Source: Diplocarpon mali (lineage: Eukaryota > Ascomycota > Leotiomycetes > Helotiales > Drepanopezizaceae). From it: a stretch of DNA of 58,633 nucleotides. Made by a program: the position numbers and the translations under genes. The notes beneath the pieces are model-generated. The model saw only the letters and a program-made list of their open reading frames with translations. It was not told where the DNA came from and ran no database searches. Below, in pieces: positions 21,998-33,220 of the stretch (the first letter of the stretch is position 1; every line of letters begins with the position of its first letter). The DNA lies in NCBI GenBank assembly GCA_024741835.1, contig JAENRP010000279.1, forward strand, positions 389-59,021. Reading direction: 5' to 3'.

Positions 21998-24277
21998 CTA
22001 ATGGCTCTCTTTAGCTACGTATAGACTCTGCGCATGTCTCGCCTCCCAGTTGAGAAAGTCCCCCAAGTCATGCCCCAGATTGAAACCCATGGGGATCGGC
22101 ACCTCGTCATCCTGGACCGAGTCTGAGACGACGATATTGAGCATCGGGCTCGGTGGTAGACTCTGTAGGCTCTCCGCTAGAGAAGGTCGACGGATAGTTG
22201 CTGGCTGGATGCTTAAAGAGCTGACGCCCGCAGGAGGACTGGCATTGTAGTTTGGGTGAGCTATTTTCGGCCTAGCGGGTGTGTCGATGTTGAGTTCATT
22301 TTTCCAGCCTGTCATTCGCTGTCCACTGTTGTGATTGATGCACTGGCAGGGGAGAGAAGGTGAAGGAGGAAATAGCGGTGGAGGCGGGCTCGACCAGCCT
22401 CTCCATGAACGCTTTTGCTGGTACGAAATCTCCGGCAGTCTCTCCTCTACCACTACCGGCTTAGAGACAAGCGCAGCCTCTTCTCGTTCCCGGACGTCGA
22501 CTTCGCTCTCGATCCGGCCGTATCCTTGGAATCCGAAGCTAGCGTACCATTCTATAATGTCGTCGATCTCCGCTTCGTCGGCTTCCCACTCGGCGTCGTC
22601 TCTTAGATCAGCCTTATTGTCGAAGATCGTGCCCGAAATGGCCATTTGGAAAGCGATCCAGTCTAAAGCTTCTTCCTCGGGAGAGGAGCCTTTGCGGTTG
22701 CGCACTAGGCGGTCAAGGCGGATCGGGCCGTGGCGGAAGAGAGGTGATGTCAGAGTAAAGTTTGTGGAGGGGAGGAAGATCTGCGCCGGAGGTGGAATGA
22801 TGGATAAAGATGGTCTTGAGGAGTCGGTTGACGAGGTGGACAAGCAAAATTGCGTTGGCGTGAGGTTCAGAGGCGATACCTCTGGGATCGTGGGAAGCAT
22901 CGTGGTGGCTCTGGGCGCTGAGGACCTGTGAACCGCTCGTGGTGGAACCGGGGGTGGTAGTGATGAGAAAGAATAGTCACTGAAGACCATGGAATCTTTG
23001 TAGGGCAGAGTATTCTCTTCATGCATATCTGTCGCTGTGTTAGGGGACATTGACGGAGCGGAAGACAACGGACTTTTCCGTGGCATCGCGTGTGGTGGTA
23101 GGACCGGGCTTGGGAAAGGAGGACATTGCTGCTGGGCAGCAGTGATCCGAGAGCTCAGACTCTCGAGATGAAATGGTTCCTTCGGAGTGCTACTGTCAGT
23201 TTCAAAGCTGCGAGCTGATTCTAGCGATATCTTTCGATTACTTTCAGCTTTGTCCTTCATTTTCTGGATTCTGCCCGGCGTCAACATTTCGTCCACTTCC
23301 ATTCGAAACATTTTGCCGCTGAACACATCCACCATGTTTGTAGTGACATCCGTCAATGTCCATCGTGTCGGGGTATTTGTCGGTGGCCGAGGAGTTTTTT
23401 TAAGACTTCTGCCGAACAGAGTAGCCTTCCTTTTGCCCGCTCGCTTCTTCTTCTTGGATACGGAGATAGCTCTCGCTGGGGACTTGAGCGGAGAAGTCAG
23501 CGATCGTGGGTTTCTCTTCATCGGTCCGCGTAAAACTGATGAAGAATTCGTTATTCCAGAGCTATCCAAGTCGACCAATCCTCGCGTAGCAGCTTTGGCA
23601 GAGGCCAAGGCCGTACCAACTGCCTGGAATGCCTCGTCGGTCTCGCGAATTAATTGCTCGAGGTTTTCGGACATTTCTTCCATTTCTGATTCTCTGGTTA
23701 ATCTAGGACTCTGTGCCGGGGTCTTATCGTCATCAAGCAAGTCGATCGTGAAGATACCGAGAACGTCGAACGGTGATTCGAGACCGAATTCAGCAGCTGA
23801 CGTTGCTCTGGGACCGAACTTCAACTCACTCGGAATTATGGGCTGGGATAATGGTTCTTGGAATATGAGATGCCATAGTTTTGCCTCTCCATCGGCAATC
23901 TCGTCGGACAAAGGAGGGAGATAAAGAATTTCTGGGCGAGGTGTCGTGGGTTCGACGCTGAACAAAGAGTGTTCTATCGGAACCGGATTTGCTTCACAGT
24001 CACAACTGCACAAAGAACTCGCTGAAGAGTGGGCAGACATACTTGGCGGAGTGAGGCGATTACTTCGGGTCGTCACATTGCTAGCTGCACGTCGGATCTG
24101 AGGAGTTTCCGCAGATGAGGTTTGCGATAGCCATGACAGTCTGCAAGCGTTACTTGAAGCCAGTTTCCTGTCCGCATAACGTTCGTCATCAGAAGTGCTG
24201 CTATATTTCTCGAGACTGGTGTTCTTTTTGTGAGAAATGAATCGTTTGATGCGCAAGCCAGTCTTCTGGAGTAACAT
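21998..24277 (-). CDS. Large single-exon hypothetical protein, mostly disordered (759 aa)
   Basis: Not a family I can name. One uninterrupted frame of 759 codons from ATG 24275-24277. The sequence is Ser/Pro-rich with a basic, nuclear-localisation-like segment (KKKKRAGKRK) near residue 275, preceded by short helical patches (EMEEMSENLEQLIRETDEAF, then QAVGTALASAKAATRG), and followed by a conserved-looking patch around 310-335 (TRWTLTDVTTNMVDVFSGKM). Pro-rich stretches such as LPPPVPPR could bind SH3 or WW domains. Near the C-terminus are an acidic WEADEAEIDDIIEWYASFGF and a final NLGHDLGDFLNWEARHAQS. No membrane segment or signal peptide. Such proteins are often cytoskeletal, septal or nuclear scaffolds, but that is only inference. 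The length of the open frame makes it a real gene. Confidence 0.85.
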   Translation of the reverse strand: MLLQKTGLRIKRFISHKKNTSLEKYSSTSDDERYADRKLASSNACRLSWLSQTSSAETPQIRRAASNVTTRSNRLTPPSMSAHSSASSLCSCDCEANPVPIEHSLFSVEPTTPRPEILYLPPLSDEIADGEAKLWHLIFQEPLSQPIIPSELKFGPRATSAAEFGLESPFDVLGIFTIDLLDDDKTPAQSPRLTRESEMEEMSENLEQLIRETDEAFQAVGTALASAKAATRGLVDLDSSGITNSSSVLRGPMKRNPRSLTSPLKSPARAISVSKKKKRAGKRKATLFGRSLKKTPRPPTNTPTRWTLTDVTTNMVDVFSGKMFRMEVDEMLTPGRIQKMKDKAESNRKISLESARSFETDSSTPKEPFHLESLSSRITAAQQQCPPFPSPVLPPHAMPRKSPLSSAPSMSPNTATDMHEENTLPYKDSMVFSDYSFSSLPPPVPPRAVHRSSAPRATTMLPTIPEVSPLNLTPTQFCLSTSSTDSSRPSLSIIPPPAQIFLPSTNFTLTSPLFRHGPIRLDRLVRNRKGSSPEEEALDWIAFQMAISGTIFDNKADLRDDAEWEADEAEIDDIIEWYASFGFQGYGRIESEVDVREREEAALVSKPVVVEERLPEISYQQKRSWRGWSSPPPPLFPPSPSLPCQCINHNSGQRMTGWKNELNIDTPARPKIAHPNYNASPPAGVSSLSIQPATIRRPSLAESLQSLPPSPMLNIVVSDSVQDDEVPIPMGFNLGHDLGDFLNWEARHAQSLYVAKESH

Positions 24278-25210
24278 CTTGAATTTCGAGCATATATAAT
24301 TTGAGAGATGAAAGTGTTTCGTGAACAGAAAGGCTCACACATATGACTGGCGGGCGTTGGAAATGATGGGAAAGACGAGTGTCAAGTACTAAGAGGCTGT
24401 GCTGGTAAGACATGCTTCAAGAACAACTCGAGAAGAATAGAGAGAAAAGTGCCAAAAGTCTGACACCGGGCCCACTTTGGCTCGACAGTCACACACACCG
24501 ACCTTACGAGAGGAGCTGGGGAACCAGCTTTCAAGCTCCGTCTGATTCCAAATACGCATGCTTGACAGACTTGCATAACGGATGCCGACTTAAACCTAAG
24601 GATGCGCGAAGCAGTCAACACTATGCGCGTAGAAATAACAGAGATGCCCTGCTCGAGAGTGTTCTGTCCATGGGTGAGAATCCCCGAGTACCATTCTAAG
24701 CATTACGTAGGATTCGGACATCATAATACACGCGTTTCTGTCGTTGGACAGGAAACGCCGCATGGTCTGCCTCTGAAGAAGAAAGCCTCTGCAACAGATA
24801 GATGCACAGAAATGTGAGGCATCAAATGAATCGATAATCCATGCGCATCGATATATTGGCTAGAAGGGCAAGAGACTTCGTCGAACAATGGGCCGCTGCA
24901 GCGCTGGACAACCTTTGGCCTCTCGCTTCGTTTAAAGGAGCCCATGGGATGGTTACGGGAACACGCTGTGCGGCCCGATACCTGCTGAGGACACGAGAAT
25001 CAATCCCGACGGATGCATGCAGAAAGAAAACCTAGTGGAAGGACCCCGATGACAGAACCGTAGATATAAGAGAATCCGTAAGAGTCTGGATAGCACTGGA
25101 ATTTGGCCTGAACACAAAGAGCGTGATTAGCGTCTCAGAGGTTGGAAGAAGCAGGCTCGCATCCAAGATATGATTGCAGCGGGTATTCATCGATCTCGTG
25201 AAGGTGTGTA

Positions 25211-25213
<3 letters not shown>

Positions 25214-25241
<28 letters not shown>
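25214..25241. repeat. TG dinucleotide microsatellite
   Basis: Uninterrupted TG run of about 14 units; not in a gene. Confidence 0.9.
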
Positions 25242-25245
<4 letters not shown>

Positions 25246-26392
25246 AAGCTGGTGCAGGGAGAGGTGCATCTCGAAGCGGCCGCCCGTAATATTGCGGCCA
25301 CTTTTCCGTATGCTTGGTCTTATTGTCGAGTCTTCGCTGTTCAGCCCCCGGCGAGTTGGAATTTAGACAATGGCGTCGGAGGGTCCGGTCTGGTATGGGT
25401 CAGTAGGGCTAGATCTGCGGATCTGGATGGGATTCATCCTGTTGGCCGGTGGCGTTACACACCGTCGGTGATGTTGGTAGATGAGTGAGGATGGTCGGAG
25501 AACGATGTACCAAACGTGGGATGGCTAGGCGGGTTACAGTCACGTGTGCTGATCATGATCACGTGCGTCAAGACAACATCCCAAAGGAGGCCTTTTCCAA
25601 AAAGAAGAATAAAAAGAGAGAAAACGCCTGCTCATGGGCGCCGAATATACGGCTGTCCGGCACAGTCCGACCGCCATACAGCGACTACGGCGGAGAAGCT
25701 GCATCCAGTTATCGTTCACGTGATCTTACACACATCCTGCCACGCCACGCCTCTGACTTAACCCAAGCGCAGCTCCACGCCCGAAAACATGATATCAGGC
25801 AAAATAGACATGGCAGACCTCCCATCATATACGGCATTAAATCTCGGTTCTCGCAACACTGCAGACTGCCAACAGTCTCCGAGGCCATCGATAGTGCTGC
25901 ACCGCGGTGTACCGCACATCCTCCGAGAAGATCGACCGCCACCGGAGCTCCTGGCAATTGTGAGGTATGCCAGCGTGCGTCCTGACAGCATCCGAGGTCT
26001 GGGATCGGGTTGGAGGCTTCGTCACTCAGTCTCAGGGGAAGGCTAAGGCGGGTCGACACTTGCATTTACATTTGATATACGAGACAGCGGGCTCGAGGAT
26101 TTTTCGTATAGTTGAAGGCAGTCCAGATTCTTACGAGCTGCTATGTGCAAATATTTCAGGATAGAGAATCCTCAGACCAATCAGCGCCTGCAACGCCGCA
26201 AGCAACGACCCCGGTCCAGATGCAGCATATAAAGGAAAAATCTAAACAGCGCAACATTGGTGATCGATGCCGTGCAAACCCCCCCCGTACCGAGAACGAT
26301 AGAACGACCAGCAAATGAATGTGCGTCCCAAAATCGACGTTAACCGTCGGGGTATCAAGATCCTCCATCCCGTTCCCATCCAAACACGCTCC

Positions 26393-26590
26393 CAGGCGCA
26401 ACGAACGTGCTTCCCAATCATGACCCAATTCATGGATGCTTGCCTGCGAGTCGCATCTACATGCATTCCACAGTCCCTCGCACCATGCTCTCAGACGCAA
26501 CAAAGGTGCTTCCCGTCATGTCCCAATTCACGAGTGCGTGTCTTCGAGTCGCATTCATATGCTTTCCACATTACACTCCGGGATACCACA
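26393..26590. repeat. Two-copy tandem repeat, about 98-99 bp unit
   Basis: The unit starting CAGGCGCAACGAACGTGCTT at 26393 is repeated from 26492, with mostly single-base differences. Shared words include GTGCTTCCC, CATG-CCCAATTCA and CGAGTCGCAT. In one reading register both copies would encode a similar ACLRVA-containing peptide, but they are not in frame with each other. Confidence 0.7.
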
Positions 26591-26653
26591 GGTAACCATT
26601 TCCCACTCCCCCCCTTCTATCGCCTCCCCTCTCCCCTGACTCCTTCCGCGACC

Positions 26654-26968
26654 TCAAATTAATCTTCGACGAGGCAGAGTACGCTCTCTCGACACCGGGG
26701 CAGCGGTCACCACAACCCGGATCTTTGGCATCGGCGGCTCTCCCGCATACGCAGCTACCATGGCCGGCGTCGTCGTTGACTTGGTGAATGACGAGGCGGC
26801 GTGGGTAGGGACGTGTTGGTATTTCTTCTCGTCCTGATATTGAGCCTTCGGGGTAGGTTTGGGAGGACCTTTGAGGACACGGCGGAGACGAGCGCGGAAG
26901 CTTTGGTTTGAATCTGCGAAGGGCTGTTGATACTTCCTGTTGGCGCGGAGCTTTGAGAGGCCTTTCAT
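26654..26968 (-). CDS. Small basic hypothetical protein (104 aa)
   Basis: The frame is open from further upstream, but I chose ATG 26966-26968 because it has a good fungal context (GTCACCATGA). The product is 104 residues, strongly basic and Pro-rich (KGLSKLRANRKYQQPF near the start, RARLRRVLKGPPKPTPKAQY in the middle), with a hydrophobic-basic end (KIRVVVTAAPVSRERTL). No known domain, signal peptide or membrane helix. It might be a ribosome- or nucleus-associated small protein, but that is speculation. Coding composition is better than on the opposite strand, so I call it with modest confidence. Confidence 0.5.
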   Translation of the reverse strand: MKGLSKLRANRKYQQPFADSNQSFRARLRRVLKGPPKPTPKAQYQDEKKYQHVPTHAASSFTKSTTTPAMVAAYAGEPPMPKIRVVVTAAPVSRERTLPRRRLI

Positions 26969-29900
26969 GGTGACGGTAGGTGGATGCTGTATGAGTGGAG
27001 AGATAGTTGCAGAACAGGCTTGCTTTCTTATCCTTATGCTAACCGCGAGACAAGAGACCTTTGATGATTTATTCACCAAGACAGTTGACGGAGCTCGAAG
27101 GTAAGGGGGGTGGGTGGTAAGGATCCAAGCTGAGTCAGTCGTTAACCCAATGAGGTAGAGACGGCTCAGATATTGAGACTCAAGCAGTGAGGGTCTCAGG
27201 AGGAAACAAAACGTCTAAGCTTTTCCACGTGCAGAACTGACAATAGAGACAAGACACGACAAGACACATTAGGGATCACAGGACTGAGCCTAGCTGTATA
27301 TGTACTTAAACTTGGAAGACATGGCATAAGTCTCAGCATCTTGGATCAGACGCATGATGAAAAGGAAGACAATGAAGGGGGTCGACGACTGGATGACAGG
27401 CTCTGCGATGTTAGGAAGAGGTTTGAATCATGAGGGGTGGCTAAGTTGAGCTTCTTGTTCTAGATGCATCAAAGCCCTCAGTATCGACTCCAATCATACC
27501 GTTTCCCATTGAACACAAGCAGCCACAACTCGCACAGTGGGCTGAAGCGTCCACACCCCGCTTGTGTTCAGCGCGGGCTGGTGGTGGCTGGCAGTCACGA
27601 GAGTTCGAACTCTGATAAAAGCGCATGGATCTACCTAAACATTGTCAATACCCTTTCGAGTTGCAAACTTCCGCCACAATTGTTGCAAGCGGAGCAATAG
27701 AAAGATGCGATGGCTTCCGTACAATAAACCCTCCATAGAAGATCTGTTTTGGGAAGCCGTGGAGCCTTTGCGCATCCTCCGGGAGGCTCCGGGAGGGTGA
27801 AGTCCACTTGCCGTGTCACTTTGTTGTGAAAAGGTCAATAGCAGGGAGTCCTTGCAAGAAAGTAAAACACACCGCACGCATTGATCTTCCCCACACACAG
27901 CGGCATACCGCCCCCCGGCTCGGACCGTGGGCAGGAGGATGGCTCAGAAAAGTGGCGTCGCTGGCGTGCTACAATAGGCTTCGGCTGCCGTCCCGGGGGT
28001 AGTCTGCTGCCAGGACTTCAGCGATCTTTCAATCTTGTACTCTTGAACTGCAAGTCCGCTAGCTATCGGAGGAATTTTTGGGGACATGGCGTTGAAGTGT
28101 GGAAAATATTGTTGTTCCTAAAGGTTGCATTGTGCGATTTGGAACCCCTCCAGCCCGTGCTGATGTGAATCTAGCTCGATGTCAGTAACAGAAAGAGTAA
28201 TAGTTCGGCATGGAATGAAATCTTTCATTGTCAAAGCCAGAGACATGTCTGGAGTATAGTTGACCAAGTAACATAACGAACCCTTCACGGCATCCGCTAA
28301 AGAATGGGCTCAATAGGGTACTTGACGTTCCATGACCAATAGAAGATGTAGGCTAAGTGGTTAGTTGGTAAGACATTAGCGAGCCACCAAACAACTTGTC
28401 GCTGGAAATTTCGTGATGGATATAATAATCGTCAGGTCGCGGGGTACCTTTCATAATGATTCAACATCTGTCGTTGAAGCAACTCTACAGTATTATTGTA
28501 CTGGAAAAAAGTTGCTGTCCAAGCGACGTACTATTTGACCTGGCGTTCATGAATAGCGCAATATTGTGGCGTTGAGCTGACACAGATTTCTGCGGGTTTA
28601 CCCCGAACGAGATACCGACATGCCAGCACGCATTGTGGCTTTCTTGGTATTGAGGGGCTTGCGTGCCAAGTCTGTCATTATTGGATTCGAGGTGCGTTTG
28701 TGAACGAGGGGTATTGATCCTCGGGCGTAGTCTCACGTCCCCAAGTTCGAATTGCAGATAGATGACGATGTTTTGCTGCGGTCGAAAACAGCAGATGGAT
28801 CCAGTTGGCATAGGAGGAGAAGAGAAACCCGCCGGAACAGGGGCTGGAAGAGTGGTCAGGCAGGAAGGTGTGCACATCGGGTTCATAATCCCCTGAGCCC
28901 CCCAGACATTTGCTGACGTATTTACTCCCGTATATAGGCGACCAACTTTCGAGACGGAATGATAGACACGTCGCCGTTGAGAAGATGTAATAAAAGGGCT
29001 TGTCTGGAGCATGCTGAGGCTTATAGTGCTTTGCCGAGTTTTGCTCTCCCGAAGCGTCAGGCATGGAATCGCAACGTCTGGCTGTGCTGAGAGGTTGTGT
29101 TTCTTCAGACAGCCTCGAGCATGGTGGTAGGCCTCAATGGATACCTTGATTCTGCAGAGTTTTCGATTTGTTGTGGTGAGTGCCTTCTGAGGTGAGTCTT
29201 TCTTGTCTCTATTCAATCATGCATAAATTGGATACCTCAACAAGCACTGACCGAAGAAGAATGAATACAATGTCCCTTGAGAACATGAGTCAGCTGCACG
29301 CAGCTATTCGAATCGTGGTTCAGAGATGAGCGAAGCACTGGCCGGGAAAGGCGGAAAGATGGCAAATTCCCAGGAACTTCATGCTGCGAGCGAAAAAAGT
29401 CCCCATCATCCCTTGCTCCCACATCCCACAAGTAGCTTGCGAAATTTCTCCCAATGGCTTCGTGGTCGGCTTCTTGCAAGAGCATCTTGACTCCGAGGTC
29501 TTCGGCGAGGTCTTCGGCTGTTTGGATTGCCCATGTCGATATCTCCCTGCTGGTATTAAGCCTCGGCTTCTTCAACATGCGTGCCAGAGGAGCTTCGGAC
29601 GAGCTGGAGGCTTACAAAGATTCTGGAGTTACGGCCATCAGCACGTAATGTCACACCTTTGCGCCACCGGCGATAGGATAATATGGCACGTATTGCGGAG
29701 CGCCGACCAGGCACTTTGCAGGTTGGTCATCGCGACGGTGGCACGTCACTTTGCTTGACGTCGACAGTCAGCGGGGCTGATTGTTCGTTCTCTTGACCCC
29801 TCCACGCCTCTTGCCTCATCCAGAACACCCCTTCGGTTGCCGCAGTCTAAACTCTTTCCATTTCAATACCCACAGGTTTCTTTACAAAAAGGACGATTGA

Positions 29901-30011
29901 TCCTTTTATCCAGATACCCAGACCCAGACCCAGACTCAGACCCAGACCCAGACTTACAATCAACTCTCTTCCCACTTTCAACTAACAAATACTTCGACCA
30001 AAGCCGCAGCC
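26969..30011. other. Long gene-poor spacer
   Basis: Minus-strand open frames at 28485-29216 (243 codons) and 29237-29578 (113 codons; ATG at 29576-29578, containing AEDLAEDLGVKMLLQEADHE) are the best candidates. Neither has a recognisable domain and I cannot support them as genes. The last 180 bases before 30012 are pyrimidine- and CA-rich, typical of a fungal 5' UTR. Confidence 0.4.
29919..29955. repeat. CAGACC hexanucleotide repeat in the probable 5' UTR of the reductase gene
   Basis: About six tandem CAGACC/CAGACT units lie 57-93 bases upstream of the next gene's start codon. Confidence 0.8.
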
Positions 30012-31070
30012 ATGGTTCAAAACAAAGCCTTGATCTTCAAGCAGGTCCCTCAAGGACTGCCAGTCCCCGGCCAAGACCTCACAGTCGAATCGCGCGAATT
30101 CGACCTCGAGCAGGCCCCTCCTGCCGGCGGTATCACCACCAAGAACTTCTATGCCTCCTTCGACCCATACCAGCGTGGCCGAATGCGCTCCCCAGAAAAG
30201 AAGTCCTACTCTCCGCCGTTCGAGCTCGGAGCGCCCATTGGCAACAACTCGATAGCCAAAGTCCTCAAGTCCGATAACGCGAAGTTCAATGCGGGGGATT
30301 TGGTGACCGGATATCTACCTACCGAGGAATACTCCGTCGTGGAAAGGGAGAGGGCAGACATATTCAGGAAGATCGACAACCCATACAATCTGGACTTGAA
30401 GGTCTTCACAGGGGCATTGGGCATGCCTGGTCTGACTGCGTATTCGTCCTTGTATGAGATTGGAAAGCCCAAGAAAGGCGAAACAATATTCATTTCCGCT
30501 GCCTCGGGAGCTGTCGGTCAACTCGTTGGGCAGTTGGCCAAGCATGAAGGTCTCCGTGTCATTGGTTCTGTTGGCTCGGACGAGAAGCTGAACTTCATTC
30601 TCGATGAGCTGAATTTTGACGGGGGATTCAACTACAAGAAGGAGAAGCCACTCGATGCCCTGAGACGACTTGCGCCTGATGGGGTAGACATCTACTACGA
30701 GAACGTCGGGGGTGAGCAACTCGAGGCGGCGATAGAAGTCATGAACAATTTCGGTCGTATCATTGCATGCGGAATGATCTCTGAATACAACTGCGCGCCG
30801 GAAGCGAGATACGGCGTCAAGAACCTGATGTACATCGTGGCCAAGAGAATCACATTCCGAGGATTCATCGTGGCAGACGAGAATATGGGACCTCTTCATT
30901 TCGAGGAGCGGAATAAGAACGTCTCAAAGTGGCTTCATGAAGGCACCTTCAAGGCTAAGATGAGCGTCACGGAGGGCATTGATAATGCTCCTGAGGGGTT
31001 CGTTGGCATGTTGCAAGGGAAGAACTTTGGCAAGGCTGTTTTGAAGATTGCGGATCCTGAGCTTAGTTGA
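30012..31070 (+). CDS. MDR-family NADP-dependent alkenal/enone reductase (prostaglandin-reductase-like)
   Basis: Zinc-independent medium-chain reductase that reduces the carbon-carbon double bond of alpha,beta-unsaturated aldehydes and ketones with NADPH, in the cytosol. A single exon gives 352 residues, the usual family length. Visible landmarks: N-terminal KNFYASFDPYQRGRM (the family's conserved substrate-side segment), LGMPGLTAYSSLYEIG before the Rossmann fold, nucleotide-binding AASGAVGQLVGQLAK at about 161-175, GVDIYYENVGGEQLEAAI at about 225-242 and the closing NFGKAVLKI. The Cys and His ligands of zinc alcohol dehydrogenases are absent, as expected. The ATG at 30012 has a good context (GCAGCCATGG). 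No biosynthetic neighbours, so a general detoxification role is likely. Substrate range cannot be read from sequence. Confidence 0.93.
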   Translation: MVQNKALIFKQVPQGLPVPGQDLTVESREFDLEQAPPAGGITTKNFYASFDPYQRGRMRSPEKKSYSPPFELGAPIGNNSIAKVLKSDNAKFNAGDLVTGYLPTEEYSVVERERADIFRKIDNPYNLDLKVFTGALGMPGLTAYSSLYEIGKPKKGETIFISAASGAVGQLVGQLAKHEGLRVIGSVGSDEKLNFILDELNFDGGFNYKKEKPLDALRRLAPDGVDIYYENVGGEQLEAAIEVMNNFGRIIACGMISEYNCAPEARYGVKNLMYIVAKRITFRGFIVADENMGPLHFEERNKNVSKWLHEGTFKAKMSVTEGIDNAPEGFVGMLQGKNFGKAVLKIADPELS

Positions 31071-33220
31071 GGCGTGTCAGATCCATGATAGTTGGTGCCG
31101 ATGACGTGGCAGTAAGTGTCGATACATGAATAGAGAGTGAGGGTGTGCCACTTGCTCGATGAACATGCACGGCTCGCATCCATTTCTCACCACCGCTTCT
31201 CTTCGCATCACCCATCCGCATCCGCCGCATAGAATAATTTCAGGTGCCTGCAATGGAGGGAGTCTTGATACTTTTGAGCATATTCCTGGTGCTTCTGCTT
31301 GTGATCACCATCTTTTCATAACTATTCGTCGGTCTCAGGGTTACCCGATACTTTGCCAAAGATATCGAGAGAAAACACCTGAAAACCAACGAGTACGCTA
31401 GGAGTGCGACAGAGATATTGTGACATCTTTTCAAGTTCTGGCACGTTTCATCTGCTATCGATTCCCCCTCAAGCCTCTTTCATATCCGCTTCACCAATCC
31501 TTCCCTTCCTATTGCTCAAGATCACAAAAATCCTCAAATCGAGTCACGGGATCTTGTAATAAATTGGCTCTCCTCGAGTGTCAGCCCGCTACGTCTTCTG
31601 AATCTCCTCCTCCAGATCACAAGCGATAGCCCGGATCGATTATTTCTAATTACAGCTGAGATTCAATTCGGGATTTCTAATGCCCCAGCAAAATGCCATA
31701 CAACTGTCAAGCTCATCGGCTCCCTAATCTCCCGCATCGCGTTCTCTAGCTTCCAAACATCAACAATCCAAACCAAAACCCAAAGCTACCCACATCGCGA
31801 TGAAATGCCTCGAATTCTCTACCATTTGTGGGTAATGTAACGCTCTTGGCCTCCCCAGCACAGAGATACGGCACGAGCTCGTCTCCCGCGTGATATAGAC
31901 CTTTAAAGTAGTCTGCGTTTGGTCATTTGCTATTTCAAGTTGATGAACGATGATGGCCGAGAGAGCCCGATACTGAGGACGAGTGTTCATTAACCTTTAC
32001 CAGATCTCGGACTACCTATCTCTTTCAAGATCAGCCGAGAGTAGAATTCGGGTTAAAAAAAAGGAATTAAGAAAGAGAGGAAGAAGATATAATAACTTCA
32101 ATGTCTTGATCCCCAAGTCTTTGTCTTTACAGACTGCTTGCACAGAAAGTAGTAGTTGAGTCACCGACTAACATACCAAGCGGCGGGAGGAAGATCGCGA
32201 AGAAAACCTCTTCATAGAACAGTATAGGGTCGCGAGATCCCTGCTTGAACTGGATAGAGAAGCTCGCAATGATTGATTCCTCGGCGGCCAAGAGGAGTAA
32301 AGCAACAAGAACAATCCCACCAGTAAATGGTAAGCTGTGCGCATCCTTGCGGATGCAGAATTCCGTCATGGAAGCACCAATGCTGTGCCCAAGTCGGAAA
32401 TCGAGTATTGCGAGGGGATTCTGGAGAAGTTAAACGACAAGTACGACGAGGAGACCTAGCCCCATTGCGCTGACACTCCCACTCCCTGATAACATGTCGA
32501 AGCACTTTGAACGTTCGACGATGTTTAACCAACAAGTTTGGATCGATGCAGAATTTCCATTGCCCACTATCTGATTCAGGAGGGTTCGGGCGGGAACAGA
32601 GGTTGATAGGGTCGGTCCTTTTTGAAGCCCTATAAGGCTACCCTTTGAATCAGTCTTTCGTTCACTGCCTTCGCTCTGAACGTGCTTGGAAGATGGCGAA
32701 CTGCTGTCCTAATCTTTCTGATCTTCCATCTCTGTCCAAAGAAAAATCGTGGGATACCTAGGTATTGCATGGTTCTGGTCTTTCCTTGGACTCCCGGTCG
32801 ATAGGAAATCTGTATTTGGATGTGAATTCATATTTTTTTCAAGGAGTTATCGGACGCATACCAAGGAACGGCCATTCTGAGTCTACAATAACGTTTACCA
32901 TGAGGGTCCCAAGATACCAATGTGAATACTTTTCAGAGCTCGCGGGCTCACAACAGAGAGGTGACGGTGCTGTTTATCAGATTGCAGTTGCCGCAATATT
33001 GCTAATACTGTGCCTGGCCACTAGGTTATGAGGTATCATTATGCATCCAAATCTCACCCAAGAATCTTGAGCAAAGCTCCCAACGAGCATCACTACCAGA
33101 CAGAGCCCAGGCAGATGCCAAGAACTTCATTGCAGGATATGTATCTCTGCATCATACACACCCAGCCCACCCATCATATTCTCGATACCTGCCTCAAATA
33201 AATACACTCCTCCGATCAAT
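31071..33220. other. Gene-poor spacer with one PMP3-like exon trace
   Basis: Apart from the possible exon at 32175-32245, nothing is recognisable. The segment ends at the 3' side of SDH4. Confidence 0.45.
32175..32245 (-). pseudogene. Possible PMP3/UPF0057-like exon fragment
   Basis: On the minus strand, an acceptor-like CAG at 32246-32248 is followed by a block with EEVFFAIFLPPLG and then a GTATGT donor-like site. AIFLPPLGV is the signature of the first helix of PMP3-type small membrane proteins, which help keep plasma-membrane potential in yeast. I could not find the expected second helix (LLTILGYIPG-like) downstream. It is either an exon remnant or a chance match. Confidence 0.2.

Larger units (their letters stand above)
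24278..26653. other. Gene-poor spacer
   Basis: It contains a TG microsatellite at about 25214-25241 and a two-copy tandem repeat at 26393-26590. Open frames of 60-166 codons occur on both strands, mutually overlapping and without recognised motifs. The first part is the promoter region of the large orphan gene. Confidence 0.5.

Noticed and set aside
22335..23924. Plus-strand frames of 198 and 245 codons inside the large orphan gene
   Set aside because: Shadows of the 759-codon minus-strand frame, which is much longer and has a proper ATG.
27590..27625. AGAGTTCGAACTCT as a tRNA T-arm
   Set aside because: It is just a short palindrome; no other tRNA arm is found nearby.
28340..28400. GGCTAAGTGGTTAGTTGGTAAGAC as a tRNA A-box/D-arm
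   Set aside because: No B-box (GGTTCRANTCC) follows within a tRNA length.
28485..29216. 243-codon minus-strand open frame
   Set aside because: No recognisable motif, no good start context and no conserved-looking blocks; it may be chance, although its length merits a transcript check.
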